64,000 nucleotides of DNA from Alisma plantago-aquatica (GCA_963693085.1 OY856412.1:345832457-345896456); one strand, 5' to 3'. Shown: positions 44,790 to 57,869, counted from the stretch's first letter. Program-made: numbers and translations. The notes: generated from the letters alone by a model not told the origin.

Positions 44790-45640
44790 CGGTCCTTCAA
44801 AAGGACAAGTTAAATGGGAATAAGTTCCATGACTGGTTCAGGTCATTGAGAATTACTCTAACACACGAGTGTAAACTCTATGCTCTGGAGACACTAGATC
44901 CAGATGAACCTCTTCCCACTGCACCTAAGGCTAATAGGGAGGCTTATAAGTATCATACTAAAGATGTCATTGACGTCAAGTATCCATGTTGTGCTCCATG
45001 AACTAGGAGTTGGAATGATATCATGAGAACATGGATGTTATTGATATGGTCACACATCTTAAGAATGTGTTCCAAGATCATGCAAGAAAGGAGTGATATG
45101 ATGTGCCTAAGGCAATGTTCAAATGTAACATGGAAGAAGCAGATCAAGTAGGTCCTCATGTGCTCAAGCTCATTGGGTATATGAAGAACCTTTCTAGAAT
45201 AGGATCAAGTAGGTCCTCATGTGCTCAAGCTCATTGGGTATATGAAGAACCTTTCTAGGATTCCCCTTGGGTCAAGAGTTGGCCACAAATGTGATTCCGT
45301 AGTCTTTTCTAGAGTCATACAATTAGTTTTTCATAAATTACAACATTAATGACTTTGACAAGCCATTGATAGAGTTACTTGGCATGTTGACAACAATCGA
45401 GGCACACATTAAGAAAAACAAGCCCAAGTTTGTGATAAAGACAAGCATGATAAAGGGGAAGTATAAAGGCAAAGGAAAAGCTAAGAAGAGTACTAAAGTT
45501 TTCCAAAAGCCTAAGTCTTCAATTTCAAGTCAATGGGAGGAGTAAAGAAGGGAGTCAATTGTCACTACTGTCACTAGCATGGACACTGGAAAAGGAATTG
45601 CCTTTTCTTCCTATAGGAATTAAAGAAGAAATAGATAGGG
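44790..45640 (+). pseudogene. Copia B gag relic
   Basis: The plus strand reads VLQKDKLNGNKFHDWFRSLR and YALETLDPDEPLPTAPK. Further on come CKM-type fragments and a basic stretch (KGKYKGKGKAKKSTKVFQKP), then a CCHC knuckle CHYCxxxGHWKRNC interrupted by a stop. This is the order capsid, basic region, zinc knuckle of Copia Gag. Stops and frameshifts are frequent. Confidence 0.8.
45142..45258 (+). repeat. 61-bp tandem duplication in the Copia B gag relic
   Basis: GATCAAGTAGGTCCTCATGT and the sequence after it start at 45142 and again at 45203. The copies are virtually identical while the gag around them is strongly decayed, so the duplication is recent relative to the element. Confidence 0.85.
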
Positions 45641-48526
45641 GTAGAAATATCTACTTCTGGTATAAACAATATAGATACATTTGATTATTTCTTCATCTTT
45701 GTATGTGATGCCCGATGTGTATCTATCGTACATTGATGTGCATGACCTGATAAGAAGTAAAGCTTTAATGAAATGGAAAGGCTTGACTGTGATGAAGAAA
45801 GAGTTCCTACAACATCAATATACATTTAGAATTTTTGTTATCCCAGAGCATGTAATAGAGTTAGCTGAAATGCTATTTTGTTATGCGAATAATAAAAACA
45901 TTTTACTTTATGCATCATGTATAACAAGGATGCTAATGAATAAAGAGTCATTAATGGTTCTATTTATAAGATTTCATCTTGTATGAAAATGCCCCAAACA
46001 TCTGGTGATCTGTATTTGAAAGGATCTAAAGATGATTATTTATATCACAAATACCAAAAAATTATAATTTGATAACTAGAACGAATAAAATCTATAGGAT
46101 GTTCATTTAAATCACATACATGAGAAATGCATCACTAGAATCCATATTGCTATATATCTAGACTCTTTTGGTTAGTGAATCAATAAGAGGAAAACAAGTC
46201 CTATTTATGAGCAATATGACAAACCACCACTCACTAGGTGTGGTGGGAGAATGAGCATTCTATTAGTAGTGATACATATTGATGTATAAAGGTCTTTTAG
46301 AATAAATGCTAGGAGTAGATATTTGTTCTTCATTATATTCACTGATGATCTCAGTTGATATGGGTTTTATATTATATAAAATACAAACATGGATCTCTTA
46401 AAGTGTTTAAGAAGATTAAAAATGAAGTATAACTTTGATAAAAGTATTAAAAAACTTTGATATGGTCAAATGTTGAAATTTTTACATCAATAGTTTGAGG
46501 ACCTTCTAGAATGATCATGATAGTGTATCACAAGTCAACTCTGCCTGAATCATGATGATGCATCAGAAAGAAGGAACTACATCCTGATGGATCATGATGT
46601 CATTATCATTTAATTTGATCGTCTAATCTCCTCATAGATTTATACTTATATACCAAAACAATGTATTGTCTAAAATGGTTTAAAAGACATCATATGAGAT
46701 ATTATATGTGAATGACTCAATATGTCTTACAAATTGAAACTTTTCTAAAGAAAATTGTTTTTTTGATAAGTTTATCCACAAACCATAATTGTTGAATACT
46801 ATTCTTAATCCTAATCTGACAACAAAATCATTGTTGCTAGGATAATTGAGTTCCCAAATAATCAATGGGAGTAAAGTAGAACTTGAAAAGTTCATGGTCA
46901 ATAAGGTTTATAAAGGGAACAAGTGAGAATCACAAATTGTTGTAGAATTTCAAGTTCCTTCTGTAGCACAAACCCTCACAGTTCTAGTATAACATATGAG
47001 ATTGATATATTATGAATCCAACAACACATACAGGTAGATCATAAGATGTTAAGCCAATAAATCAACTTGAAACTATTGAGAATCAAAATCTAAGAAATGG
47101 CTAACAAGTTATGACCTTTCTAGTACCACCTATAGGGGTAAAACGCATAAGGTGCAGTTGGATTTTCAAGATGAAGACCAACATGGATAACCTATGAGGA
47201 TGGATTGGTTGTAAAGGTTTTCAAATCAGTTGAAACTGTTGAATGTAATGAAATCCCTTTTTCTAATTGTCATGCTTGTTATTGCAGTACATGTAGACTA
47301 TGTGATTTGGCATATGGAGATTTTAAAATGGATCCCTTAATCGGAATAATTGAAAGGAAGTGTACGTGACATGACCTAAAGATCTTATAACTTTGTTAAT
47401 GCAAATAAAGTCTTTAGACTATAAAGTTCAATCTTGAGATTGAAATAATCATTTCAGAGATGGGATGTTTTGACTTGACAAGATAGTCAAAGAGTTTGAC
47501 TTGAATCAAGATAAAAGATGGAATCTATGATTATAAAAAAATTAGTTCGAGCATATAAGAATATTCCACATATTGATTAGGAATAATATCTATATATTGT
47601 AAGTATTGAAACCTGGCATGGAAAACACCTTAAAAATGAAGGTTTAGCTAAAACATCCAATAAGATATGAAATGAGATATATAGAGATAGTTCTAGAAAA
47701 GTTTTAAAACCTACAATGAGCACATATAATAGCAAGGTGCTAAAAGAGTTCAGCTTGACAAATTCAATGGGAGAGAATTTGACCATGATTCATGGGATTA
47801 GTCTCTCAAGAACCCTGTGTTCCAATTCATATGAAGAATGGAAAGACATGAGTAAGATGCCATATGCACCAGCAATTGGATCTAACATGTATGCTAGATA
47901 GTGTACTCATCTCATAGTCTTATATATATTGCACATGACAAGATGATATTAATTAGATTCCAATGAAGTCCATTTGAATGTCATTAAAAGACATCCATTA
48001 GTACTTGAGAAGAACTAAGGATTACTTGACAGATTATGGAAAAAATGAAGAGTTGGGTGTTAGGGGTTACATCGATGCAAGCTTTTGAAATGATAGAAAA
48101 TGACCACACTGTGAAATGTGTTTAATTTTATGAAACGAGTTGTAAGTTGGAAGAGTTGTGAAATATAAACCATTATTTGAATTATACAATAGAAGCCATG
48201 TATCATGGTGTTATGAACACATTGTTGGGTTCTATATGGATATAGAAGTACATATGGATGAACTTAAAGATGATCCAACAATTGATGACACATTATAAAC
48301 ATTATGACAAAAATGGAGCTACTAGTTAGGCAAGGAATATCTGATAGCATATTACATTAGTTCCATGTCATACGAAATGTCCTATAGTGAAGAGATGAGA
48401 AAAATTCAATATACAAACTAAAGGCAAAAGTATGGTTAACCCGTTGGATTAACACTTATGCAGCAGAAATATGATGGATATGTTTTGATCACTAAGAATG
48501 AGATTTGTGGGTGATTGTCTCTAAGT
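45641..48526 (+). pseudogene. Copia B pol relic
   Basis: Almost no open frame remains. Recognisable pieces are few. The best is at 47716-47901, encoding GISLSRTLCSNSYEEWKDMS and KMPYAPAIGSNMYAR, the end of Copia RT just before RNase H. About 48320-48520 should be the RNase H tail, which I could not read. The region is placed as pol mainly by its position between gag relic and 3' LTR. Confidence 0.7.
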
Positions 48527-48539
48527 GCAAGTGGAAGTA

Positions 48540-49450
48540 TGTTGGTATGTATGCCCAGAGAGGTAATTATATGGTGATTGTGATGGCATATTACCCAAAG
48601 GAAACACAATGAATGTCTAAAGAATGATATTACTCAATGGCATATGTCTTCAAGTGTGTGACCTAAATAATGAGATCATACAGATGTTAAGAGCATGTAC
48701 ATTCTTATCATGTACCTATTCAGATGTTACTATGGAAGGCTGATAGATAGAAGTAACAATTAAGACTAGAGTGTGTGTTGGTTGATGACAAAATCTCATC
48801 AGTCACGATATGTGATATCAAACAATGTACATAGATATTTTTTGGAGAATATTGTATTAGATATGAGAGTGATAAATGGAAAACATAATAGTTTGTCATA
48901 ATCATTTCTCATAGTGAAGGTGGTGATTGTGGTTCCTAGAACTAAAGTCACTACATTTATCACATATCATTCGGTGTGCTTTGACATCATTCACCATGAT
49001 CATAAATAAGGTTTACCATAAAGGTGATGAGGTGATGACTGGGTGTACTTTGACACATGAGGATGATTGTGAGTGATGTAGATGAGATTTGTCCCTCCTA
49101 CTGGAGTTTGATATCCATGTCACTTAGAAAAACTGAGAAAAGAATGTGCATGAACATGTAAATCAATATATGATATTGAGGTCACATATATCTCAAGCAG
49201 TCTGCTCTAATTCAAGGAACATGTATTCATTATTGAGAGGATGATAATTCCATGCCTCGAGTTTGTTCTGTTATCAATGACAAAGTAATTACACAATCAC
49301 TATAACACCTAACATAGATTGTAGGTTGAACTTTCTCTCCAAGTTCCATTCACTTGGGTATCAATGATGTGTGACTAGGCTCTGCTCTTTGCTTGAGATG
49401 ACATAGACTAGTTATGGACATTCAATGTCAACATAAATTGGAACTTGTGA
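48540..49450 (+). mobile_element. 3' LTR of Copia B, truncated
   Basis: It starts TGTTGGTATGTATGCC directly after a polypurine tract and follows the reverse complement of the A LTRs for about 910 bp, to CAACATAAATTGGAACTTGT. There the next element begins. Identity to A is visibly lower than between the two A LTRs. Confidence 0.8.
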
Positions 49451-51279
49451 CCATCTACTTGCGAAAACAAGATTAACGAATGCGGAAGCAATTAATTAGT
49501 AGCGGAATTACTAAAAATCACTAAAAATTAATTTTTTTTGTAAAGAGATCCTCAAATGAAAAAACTCTTTCATAAAGATACAAGGTAAGTTATTTACAAC
49601 TGATTCATCAGTACATCTCAGTATTATCTCATCTTTGAGAGTCATACCACTGATTTCCTTGTTGAACTGTTCATGAGTAGTATACAAAAAAAAATCTCGA
49701 GGAATTACGCCAAAAATCTCAGATCTACATTGAACCATCTACTGACTCCTAGGACATGAGAGTACAGAGATGACACATAGGACTCTCTATATACAAGACC
49801 TAACAGACAATGTCTCCTCCTGAAGATCACTGTTGTCCTTGATGTTGTTGCTGTTGCTATTGCTGCTCAACCACTAATGGGTTCCTCCTTCCTCGGCGTC
49901 TTACCTAAAAAGTTGAATCCCATGGGGGTAAGAAAATTGAATAATTGTCCCAGTGAGAGTTATAACTCTTCACCAGAAGCATTGTTATTGCAAATAATTG
50001 AATAACATTGAGCAGCAAAATCATAATTATTTAACAGCAGGCAATTCATTAAATAAGCTAAGTAGAGCAGTAATCTCTATGCAATCATTTCAATTATAAC
50101 TTGATTGAGTAACAAGTCATCTATTTAATAAGGAATATGAAGAACATGTATGTTATTTGTCCAACTAGGACTTAATAAACAATGTTTCATCAATAATTGT
50201 TTCTCATAGTTCGACCTAAGCAATTATGCTACACGACTGATTACATTTTACAAACATACTTATCCCCTGAGAATATGAGGTATACCGCTCATAGTCCAAC
50301 CAACCACTGTGAAGTCGAAATCGGTATCATTCATAGGTCATCCGAAGAGACGGATTTCTATGACCTCATCTTCCTCAGTCAGTGTGAGGAGAAACATGCA
50401 GGACATCTTGTGTCTGTTCTATAATATTTTTCCAGGGTATTCTGGAAACTTCACTATTAGAGTTACAGTGGCATGTTGTACTCTCTTCGCAATAAAGGGA
50501 TTTCTTATTTATCTGACATCAATTCGACATTAACGACATCATCGGGAGATTAGTGATACATCATCCCGACATGAACATATAATGAAGGATTGAGAGATTA
50601 AATGTCTATCTCACATCAATTCCTTCATTTGGACGTAAGGATATTCACATCCATAACCCCCGCATACTCAAAAGTATGCTCTCCAGGAGTTCCCTTAGGA
50701 AAACCTGTTTCACCATTATCTAGCTTCTGACGATGATGGATCTATGATCAGGGCTCTACATGATATTATTTTACTTGATTATTTAAGTACGTTACAACAT
50801 TCTTTTAGCATCAAGCATGTTTTCAAACGTAAACCATTAAAACAATTGCTATAAAAAAAGAGTACTATTTGAATGAAGTTCATTCCACAACTATATTGGG
50901 ATCTCAATCCCCTATCAATTTATCAACATGATCCAAGAATATGGGTTTTCAACCCTTAGATCATCAAATCACTTGTTACCACTTTAACATGTAACTCAAT
51001 GCCATTAATTCATTTAATAGTGTAAACATAATAGTAGCATTGTAGGTATTTCATATGACTCATACAACCTGCCAATTTCATTTGTTACCTTTCAATAGGC
51101 AACATTGCATATTATTGCTTACAAGGCTCATTAAATACTTTTTAATGAACAAAGCATCATAGCTCTTAGCTGGCTATATTCAATATTTCATAAAACCTGC
51201 AGATTAGCACAGATGATAATAGGTACATAAATTTCACATCAGCATTTACAAAACAAAGATAACTTCACTATTCAAGGGT

Positions 51280-51780
51280 TGCACCAGTTTACCCTTACCA
51301 GGGTTAGTGTTTCTCTTTTCAATTCAAGTAGGATTAATTATCCCCTTAACTTAGTTAAGAAATAGTGATACCTCATTTCATTATCCAATCATAGAGCTTC
51401 ATGCTATAAAGCATAAACCAGGATTAGGGTTTACTATTCATATCACATCTCTATGGATTAGAGTTCTTAGTTAACATACTTTGAATTAGGATTTACTATT
51501 CTCATCACATCACCCTGGTTTAGGTTTCACTATTCACATTGAATCACCCTTCATTAGGGTTATCAAAAATATCCCACCATTAGGGTTTACAATTCACCCC
51601 AAGTAGGAGTGAATAACAAAGTATCTTTAATTAAGGTTACCATGTCATCATTATGAACTAAGTTCGCATCATCATCATATATTAGGGATACTTCCATTAT
51701 TACCCTCAATTTAGGGTTAAGATTCATTAACCATCATAATTAGGGTTTTTATAATGTCATTAACATGGATCATACCCTAA
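51280..51780. repeat. Degenerate TTAGGGTTTACTATTCA repeats
   Basis: Strings such as AGGGTTTACTATTCATATCACATC, AGGATTTACTATTCTCATCACATCACCC, AGGTTTCACTATTCACATTGAATCACCC and AGGGTTTACAATTCACCCC recur every roughly 30-65 bp. It is an eroded minisatellite unique to this LTR copy. The TTAGGGTTT cores resemble the plant telomere unit only in part and are not tandem. Confidence 0.65.
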
Positions 51781-52099
51781 TTAGGCATTCATATAGGAAG
51801 TCCTATACTTGATTAAAATTCATAGAAGGAATCTTCTCTCTCTCATCCTCTATAGGATGATGTTTATTTCAGCCTTGATTAGGTTAAGTAACTCAATCAT
51901 GAAAGGGAATTAACTTCATGATTTATGTCATTATCATTGTAATCATTAGGGCTTAACTACTTCATGGGTCTCAATCACCCTATCCCATTAAAGTACTAGT
52001 ACCATGATCACCTTTGATTAACTAATCACTTTGTCCTTTAATCAATTTAAGTATCCATGGGGTTTAGGTTAAACATCCACCAAACAATCTTGGGCCTTA

Positions 52100-53560
52100 A
52101 GCCATCAAATGATCTTAACCAACTTTGACCTCAAACAGTCTTGCACACTAAACTCCAAACGATCTAAGACCATTTGGACCATCATGCGGTCATAGTCTGC
52201 CCTTGGGACCGTTTGGTAAAGTATACCTCCAAGATTGTTTGATAAAGTTGGGGGTGAAGACCGTTTGGTCAAGTTTGACTTTTGAAACCGCATGACTTTA
52301 ACCGGTTTTGTAACCGCATGCACTCAACTGATTTTGAAATTGCATGATCCTAAACGGTTTGGGATCATTTGGTCCCAAACGGTCTTGAAACCGTTTGCTC
52401 CCAAACGGTCTTGAGACCGTTTGGACTCAAACAGTCTTGAGACCGTTTGGTCCAAACCACCTCAAAACTGCATGGACCAAGTATGGTCCTAACAACTCCA
52501 ATTGATTTACGGTTTCCATTGTTGGATCCTTCAACACTTGCATATATGTATTCAATTATCAATTGGACCTATCACCATCATTCAATTAAGCTAATTAGGT
52601 CAAACTTCAACTAATTTGACCCTCAATTGTCCCTCAATTTATCATCAATTAGGGCTTGAATCAATTGGATTAGGGTTTGGAATCGATGACCCTTCAACAT
52701 AATCCAATGTGAGTCTAATTGATTTGAATCCATTGAACCATCATCCAATTTGGTCATGACCTAAGCCCAAACAGTCTTGGGATCGTTTGGATATCCTCCA
52801 AACGGTCTTGAGACCGTTTTCTCAAGTCAACATCAAAAACTAACTCAACCAATTAAGGTTTGGCTCATTGGATTGATCACTAGGTCAACAATTAATTGCA
52901 CTTCAACTTGTTACCTTTAGATCTTCAACCACTTAACCATAGTCATGCCTAGACCTCCAAATGGTATTGGGTGACCCCCAAATGGTCTTGGGATCAATAA
53001 CTAATTGATACGGTCTTGAGACTGTTTGCCCATAATTTCATCAATAACTAATTCATTCACCTAGGGTTTGAATCCTAGGACTGGTCAGCAAATCAGCAAT
53101 TAATTACACATCACCTTGATACCTTTGGTGCTTCAATTGGTCAATCAAGCTTTACCCTAGACCTACAAATGGTCTTGGGTGATCACCAAATGGTCTTGAG
53201 ACCGTTTGGGTGATCCTCAAATGGTTTTGAAACCGTTTGGGTCACTCAACCCAAACTTCAACCTAATTCAATTATCAAAAATAGTAATTAACCCAATTAG
53301 GGTTTAGATGGTTGATGGACCTTTGATTGGTGAACCAATTGAAATTAGTTGATGATTATTTATAGATTTTTGGTCTAAATGTTTTCAACAGACCTCCAAA
53401 TGGTCTATGCCTGGTCAATGCCATCAAACGGTCTTGGACCGTTTGCTTCTATGCGGTTTGGTTGAAACCGTTTGCAATCAAACGGTTTGAAACCGTTTGC
53501 TCCCAAAAGGTTTGGGAAACCGTTTGAGCAGGGATTGGAGACCGTTTGCCAAAGTAAATT
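52100..53560. repeat. Dense palindrome cluster, chromovirus 3' LTR
   Basis: The best copy (52401-52424) is a perfect inverted repeat with 11-bp arms CCAAACGGTCT / AGACCGTTTGG around TG. Three consecutive copies between 52377 and 52450 repeat at 25-26 bp. A variant at 53479-53499 is also perfect with arms CAAACGGTTT / AAACCGTTTG around one G. Others lie near 52799, 53187, 53217, 53424 and 53517. Single half-sites fill the gaps. Confidence 0.9.
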
Positions 53561-54050
53561 TGTTGGATAAACATAAAAATTAATTCCACCTTCATCTTCC
53601 TTTCTCCAACCAAGAACAGGGGATGTTCTTCACGGAATTGATAGCAAGAACATCAGAGTAGTAAAAGAAGAAGAATTAACCAACGATTTTAGGAGAGAAG
53701 ATGCATTAACATAGCTTAAGGGTTAGAGTTATCAAACCCGCCTCTAGAACTGATCCAGAGCTCCAAGCTCCGTATCTTTAATGGTGGTTTGAGCTCCAGA
53801 ATTTGTCCAAGGTTCCTTCTTCACTTTTTGGATGAACAAGATGGCTAGCAAGGAAAATCGTGTGAAGAAAACCAATTACTAACCATTGATTTAGGTTTTC
53901 GACCATGAATTTGAGATAGGAGATGATCCAATCTTACCAAACTAGCTTTCATCCTTCCTCTGGTCCAGGGCTCTCCCTTGGTCGGCCAAAGCAAGAAGAT
54001 AAGGAAAAGAACTAAGGGAAATGATCCTTTGTGTTGTTTGGAAATTATAC

Positions 54051-54067
54051 CTATATATATTTATTGG
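54051..54067 (-). promoter_or_regulatory. TATA-like box, chromovirus 3' LTR
   Basis: The minus strand reads CCAATAAATATATATAG. The matching place in the other LTR (60102-60113) is also TATA-like (GTATATATACAC). If this is the promoter, the palindrome cluster lies downstream in the transcribed LTR, unlike in the other two families. Confidence 0.45.
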
Positions 54068-54949
54068 TTTTTAGAGAAAATGGAAAAAGAGGGTTATTTC
54101 CTTTTATCTCCCAAACATATCCACCAAGGCTTGATCCATTCTTTGGATACGTGGCCACCTTCTATAACTTGTGCAAAACTCTTCCATTAACCAAGGTTTA
54201 AAGGAAAAGGAACTAAACATCTTAAAGAAATATATATTAATATCCACCCTTATTAGATATTGCTTAATATATAATTAGTGTGTGTAACTTTCATTTCTAC
54301 CATGATATTTTTGGTGCCCAAGCATGGGATAAGTTTTTTCAAATTGTTACAAACACATCCTCCATCTTTTTATTGAAGGGCTCCATAATTACTTTATTTC
54401 TTTTTACATTAAGTTGTATAAAAGAGCCATTTGTGCTTAAATCTTGATTATTTCAATATCAAGTTTCTCTCTCCTCCATGATAATTCAAATGAGGCGCCC
54501 CTCTCATTTTCTTTGCTCTACTTGATGCCAAGAAACATGAGAGATCCTCTAGAGGTGATATCTTGCATATTGAACCCTCGTTTTTGCATAAATTGCACAT
54601 TACACCAAAACTGGGTTTTAATGCACAAAGTTTGCTCTACAAGCTTTATCTTGGTGTCCAAGCTTGTGGAATCCATACCACCACATAAGATACATTCTTA
54701 TGATGTCTCAACATCAGAGGAACATCTAAACATGTGAAATTCTCAAGTAAACCCCTCAATTTGGGTAATTTGCACTTTATTCCATTATTAACAAAACAAT
54801 GCTTCAACATTAAACAAAAAGGACTTAAATTGAAAAATAAGTTCCTCAAAAGCCTTAATTACATTTCAAGAAGTACAATCAAGCATCTAATCCACTTAAT
54901 TAGGCAAAACAACTAGGGTTAGTACATAACCCAGGTCAGGGATGTTACA

Positions 54950-54985
54950 AATTATCCACCCCTTACAATGATTTCGTCCCCGAAA
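54950..54985 (-). other. Polypurine tract and pre-LTR signature of the chromovirus element
   Basis: In element sense the sequence reads TTTCGGGGACGAAATCATTG then TAAGGGGTGGATAATT, then the LTR start TGTAACA. GGGGACGAAATC before a G-rich tract is typical of chromoviruses. Confidence 0.8.
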
Positions 54986-55001
54986 TCATTACAAAAACAT
55001 A

Positions 55002-57275
55002 TTAAGAGAAAAGAGTAGGGTATTTCCTCCTCATCTCTTCCTCTAGTTCCCACGTGGATTCTTGAACACCACGGTGATTCCAGAGAACTTTCACAAGACT
55101 TATGTCTTTCTTTTGCAACTTTTTAATTCTCTTGTCAAGGATCAACACAAGTCCTTCTCTATAAGATATATCATCATTCAACTCTACTTCCTTAGGTTGC
55201 AGAACTAATTATGTATCAGGATGACATTTCCTTAACATGGAAATGTGGAACATTGGGTGTAACTTCTGCAACTCAGGTGGTAACTCTAGCTTATAAGCTA
55301 CTTTTCCAGTTTGTTTAATGATTGGATAAGTCCCCATAAACCTAGGAGCTAACTTTCCTTTCCTTCCAAATCTAAGAAATCCTTTCCAAGGTGAGACCTT
55401 GAGGTACACTCTATCTCCAACCTGGAATTCTAAAGGTCCACGACACTTATCAACATAATATTTTTTGCCTATCTTGTGCAGTCTTGAAATGTTGTTGTAT
55501 TATTTTAATCTTCTCAGTGGTCTGCTGCACAAGATCAGGACCTAAAAGTTGATATTCACCGGTTTCATACCAACAAAAGTGAGATCTACAATGTCTACCA
55601 TACAAAGCTTCATAAGGTGCCATGTCAATGCTATGCTGATAGCAATTGTTGTAGGCAAACTCTATTAAACTTAAGTGCAGATCCCAACTTCATGTGAACT
55701 GAAGGATACATGCTCTGAGAAAGTCCTCTAGGGTTTGTATAGTCCTTTCTGAATGCCCATCAGTCTGAGGATGAAATGTTGTACTAAACCTTAACTGCGT
55801 GCCTAAGGCTTTATGAAGTTGCTCCCAAAAATGACTCGTAAACTGGGGACCTCTGTCAGAAACAATGGTAACTGGGACTCCATGCAGCCGCACTATCTCA
55901 TCTACACACAACTGTGCCAGCCTCTCAGCAGAATAGGTTGTTTTTACAGGTAAGAAATGTGTTGTCTTTGTCAACCTATCAACTATTACCCAGATGGAAT
56001 CATGACCTTTGGCTATTCTGGGTAAACCAACCACAAAGTCCATGGTTACATGATCCCACTTCCAATGTGGTATGGGTAAATGTTGCATTGTTCCTGCAGG
56101 CTTCTGATGTTCAACTTTAACTTTTTAACACACATGACACCGCATAACGAACTCAACAACATCCTTCTTCAAACCAGGCCACCAATACATATCTTTCAAG
56201 TTACGATACATCTTGGTGCTTCCTGGATGCATAGCATACATTGAAGAGTGAGCTTCATCCATGACTAACTTCCTCAAGTTATCAACATCTGGTACTATCA
56301 TCCTACCATGATAATAGGCTACTTGATCATCTGAGTCATGGAAACCATCTTGTTTCTCACTATCATACTCTGATCTAATTTGTTGAACTGCAACATCAAC
56401 TTGTTGTGCCTCCTTAATCTTTTGTCTCAGAGTAGGTTTTATGTGCATCTTAGCAAACAACCCTGATCACAACGATACTTTCAATTTTACATTATCTTTC
56501 CTTAAAGAGATACGCATATCCCTCTTAGAGCACACTAAGAAATTCAACTGTGCTTTATCTAGGGCTGGTGTTGCTGATTTCCTACTCAAAGAATCAACAA
56601 CTGCATTGGCCTTCCCTGGATGGTAATCAATTGTACAATCGTAGTCCTTGATTAACTCCATCCAGCGGCATTGCCTCATGTTAAGCTCATGCTGAGAAAA
56701 GATATACTTAAGGTTTTTATGGTCTGTGAAAATATGGAATGTCTCTCCATAAAGATAATGTCTCTAGATTTTTAAGGCACAGACTACAGCAGCTAGTTCT
56801 AGATTATGTGTTGGATAATTCTCCTCGTGTTTCTTAAGCTGTCGAGAAGCAAAAGAAATCACTTCTTTATCCTGCATCAACACACATCCTAGTCCATTCT
56901 TAGAGGCATCACAGAAAGCTATATACCCTTTCCCCTATTCAGGTAACATAAGCACATGTGCAGATGTCAACCTTTCCTTCAACAGCTAAAAAGATTGTTG
57001 ACACTTGTCACTCCATGCAAAAGGAGCATCCTTCCTGGTTGGTAAAGCTATAGAACTGAAGTTCTTAATGAACCTCCTGTAATAGCCTACCAACCCTAAG
57101 AATCGAATCTCTGTCGGGGTCTTTGGTTGCTCCCATTGAATGACAGATTCTACCTTTTTAGGGTCAACACATATACCTAAAGCAGATATTACATGTCCAA
57201 GAAAAGAAACTTCTGGTAATCAGAACTCACACTTGCTAAACTTAGCATATAACTTATGCTCTCTTAGCAAAATCC
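55002..57275 (-). pseudogene. Chromovirus-type gypsy pol: RT 3' half, RNase H, integrase
   Basis: From the right: RT from REHKLYAKFSKCEF and [13 protein letters not shown], RNase H ([40 protein letters not shown]), integrase zinc region (HSSMYAMHPGSTKMYRNL to RCHVC) and core with all three acidic residues (MDFVVGLP; VSDRGPQFTSHFW; HSERTIQTLED). Then VSPWKGFLRFGRKGKLAPRF and, past a stop, a chromodomain-like tail (ISLVKVLWNHRGVQESTWEL) ending at 55002. Several stops and frameshifts. The RT catalytic YxDD, protease and gag are missing: sequence is cut at about 57275. Confidence 0.9.
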
Positions 57276-57869
57276 AACACAACCATTCTCATGTACCATG
57301 GTTGTGGTGGTCTGGGTTGCAACACTTTTCCTTGATTCTTTGTTCATTCTTGGACATCTTTGTTTCAATGGAGCTATACCCACTAGAGGTAGGTTGAGGG
57401 AACCTCATATTTCACTTTAGGCGTCTCAAAGGGTAGAGAAACCCTAGGATCACTCCTTCTCTCTCTCTTCCATAAAGCATGGTACAAATGCCTAAAACCA
57501 TGCAAATAATGTCCATGAGTGAATTTTATACAAATATGCATATTAGGGGAAATAACATGTAATCTAACATGTATAGATGTGATTTAAATGCAATATGACA
57601 CAAGATGAATCTCTAAAATAGGGTTGAATCAATCACATTAGCTCCAAAATGATTGTATTCAAGGTTCTTCAATTTTTGTTCTTCTGGCCTTCTATCTTCA
57701 AGAATTCTCATAACTTTGTCAAGTCATGTGATAAATGCCAAAGATTTGGAAATATTTTGAGGAGGGATGAGAAGCCTATCAATATTTAAAAAGTAGTAGA
57801 AATTTTTGACGTTTTGGGTGTGGGCTTGATGTGCATGATATTGCAAATGGATATTTAGTATGGGTGAAA
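57276..57869. other. Unassigned segment between truncated pol and truncated LTR
   Basis: About 600 bp with no domain and no match by eye to the nearby LTR copies. It replaces the expected gag, protease, RT start, PBS and inner LTR end, so it is a deletion scar or filler from another element. Confidence 0.4.

Larger units (their letters stand above)
34541..49450 (+). mobile_element. Copia element B (5'-truncated), interrupted by related element A
   Basis: The leader 34549-34835 (TTTTTATGGTGAATGTATAG, then TTGAATGTAACTCGAGGTTTC) matches the leader of element A read on its minus strand. The rest resumes at 43851 and runs through gag and pol relics to a polypurine tract (GTGCAAGTGGAAG) and 3' LTR at 48540. 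The 5' LTR is gone; the leader starts abruptly after TA repeats. The copy is much more decayed than A, consistent with being the older host of the insertion. Confidence 0.8.
49451..54949 (-). mobile_element. 3' LTR of a chromovirus-type gypsy element (left end uncertain)
   Basis: The right end is firm: in element sense the LTR starts TGTAACATCCCTGACC right after a polypurine tract. 50.44-54.43 kb matches the partial LTR at 57.87-60.36 kb, with about 1 kb present only here (51.0-52.06). The left end is placed where Copia B stops and is not proven. If right, the LTR is about 5.5 kb. A TATA-like sequence lies at 54051-54067 (minus). Confidence 0.6.

Noticed and set aside
52100..53560. CRISPR-like repeat array
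   Set aside because: Repeats are degenerate palindromes with irregular or repeat-derived gaps in a plant LTR; no unique spacers or cas genes.
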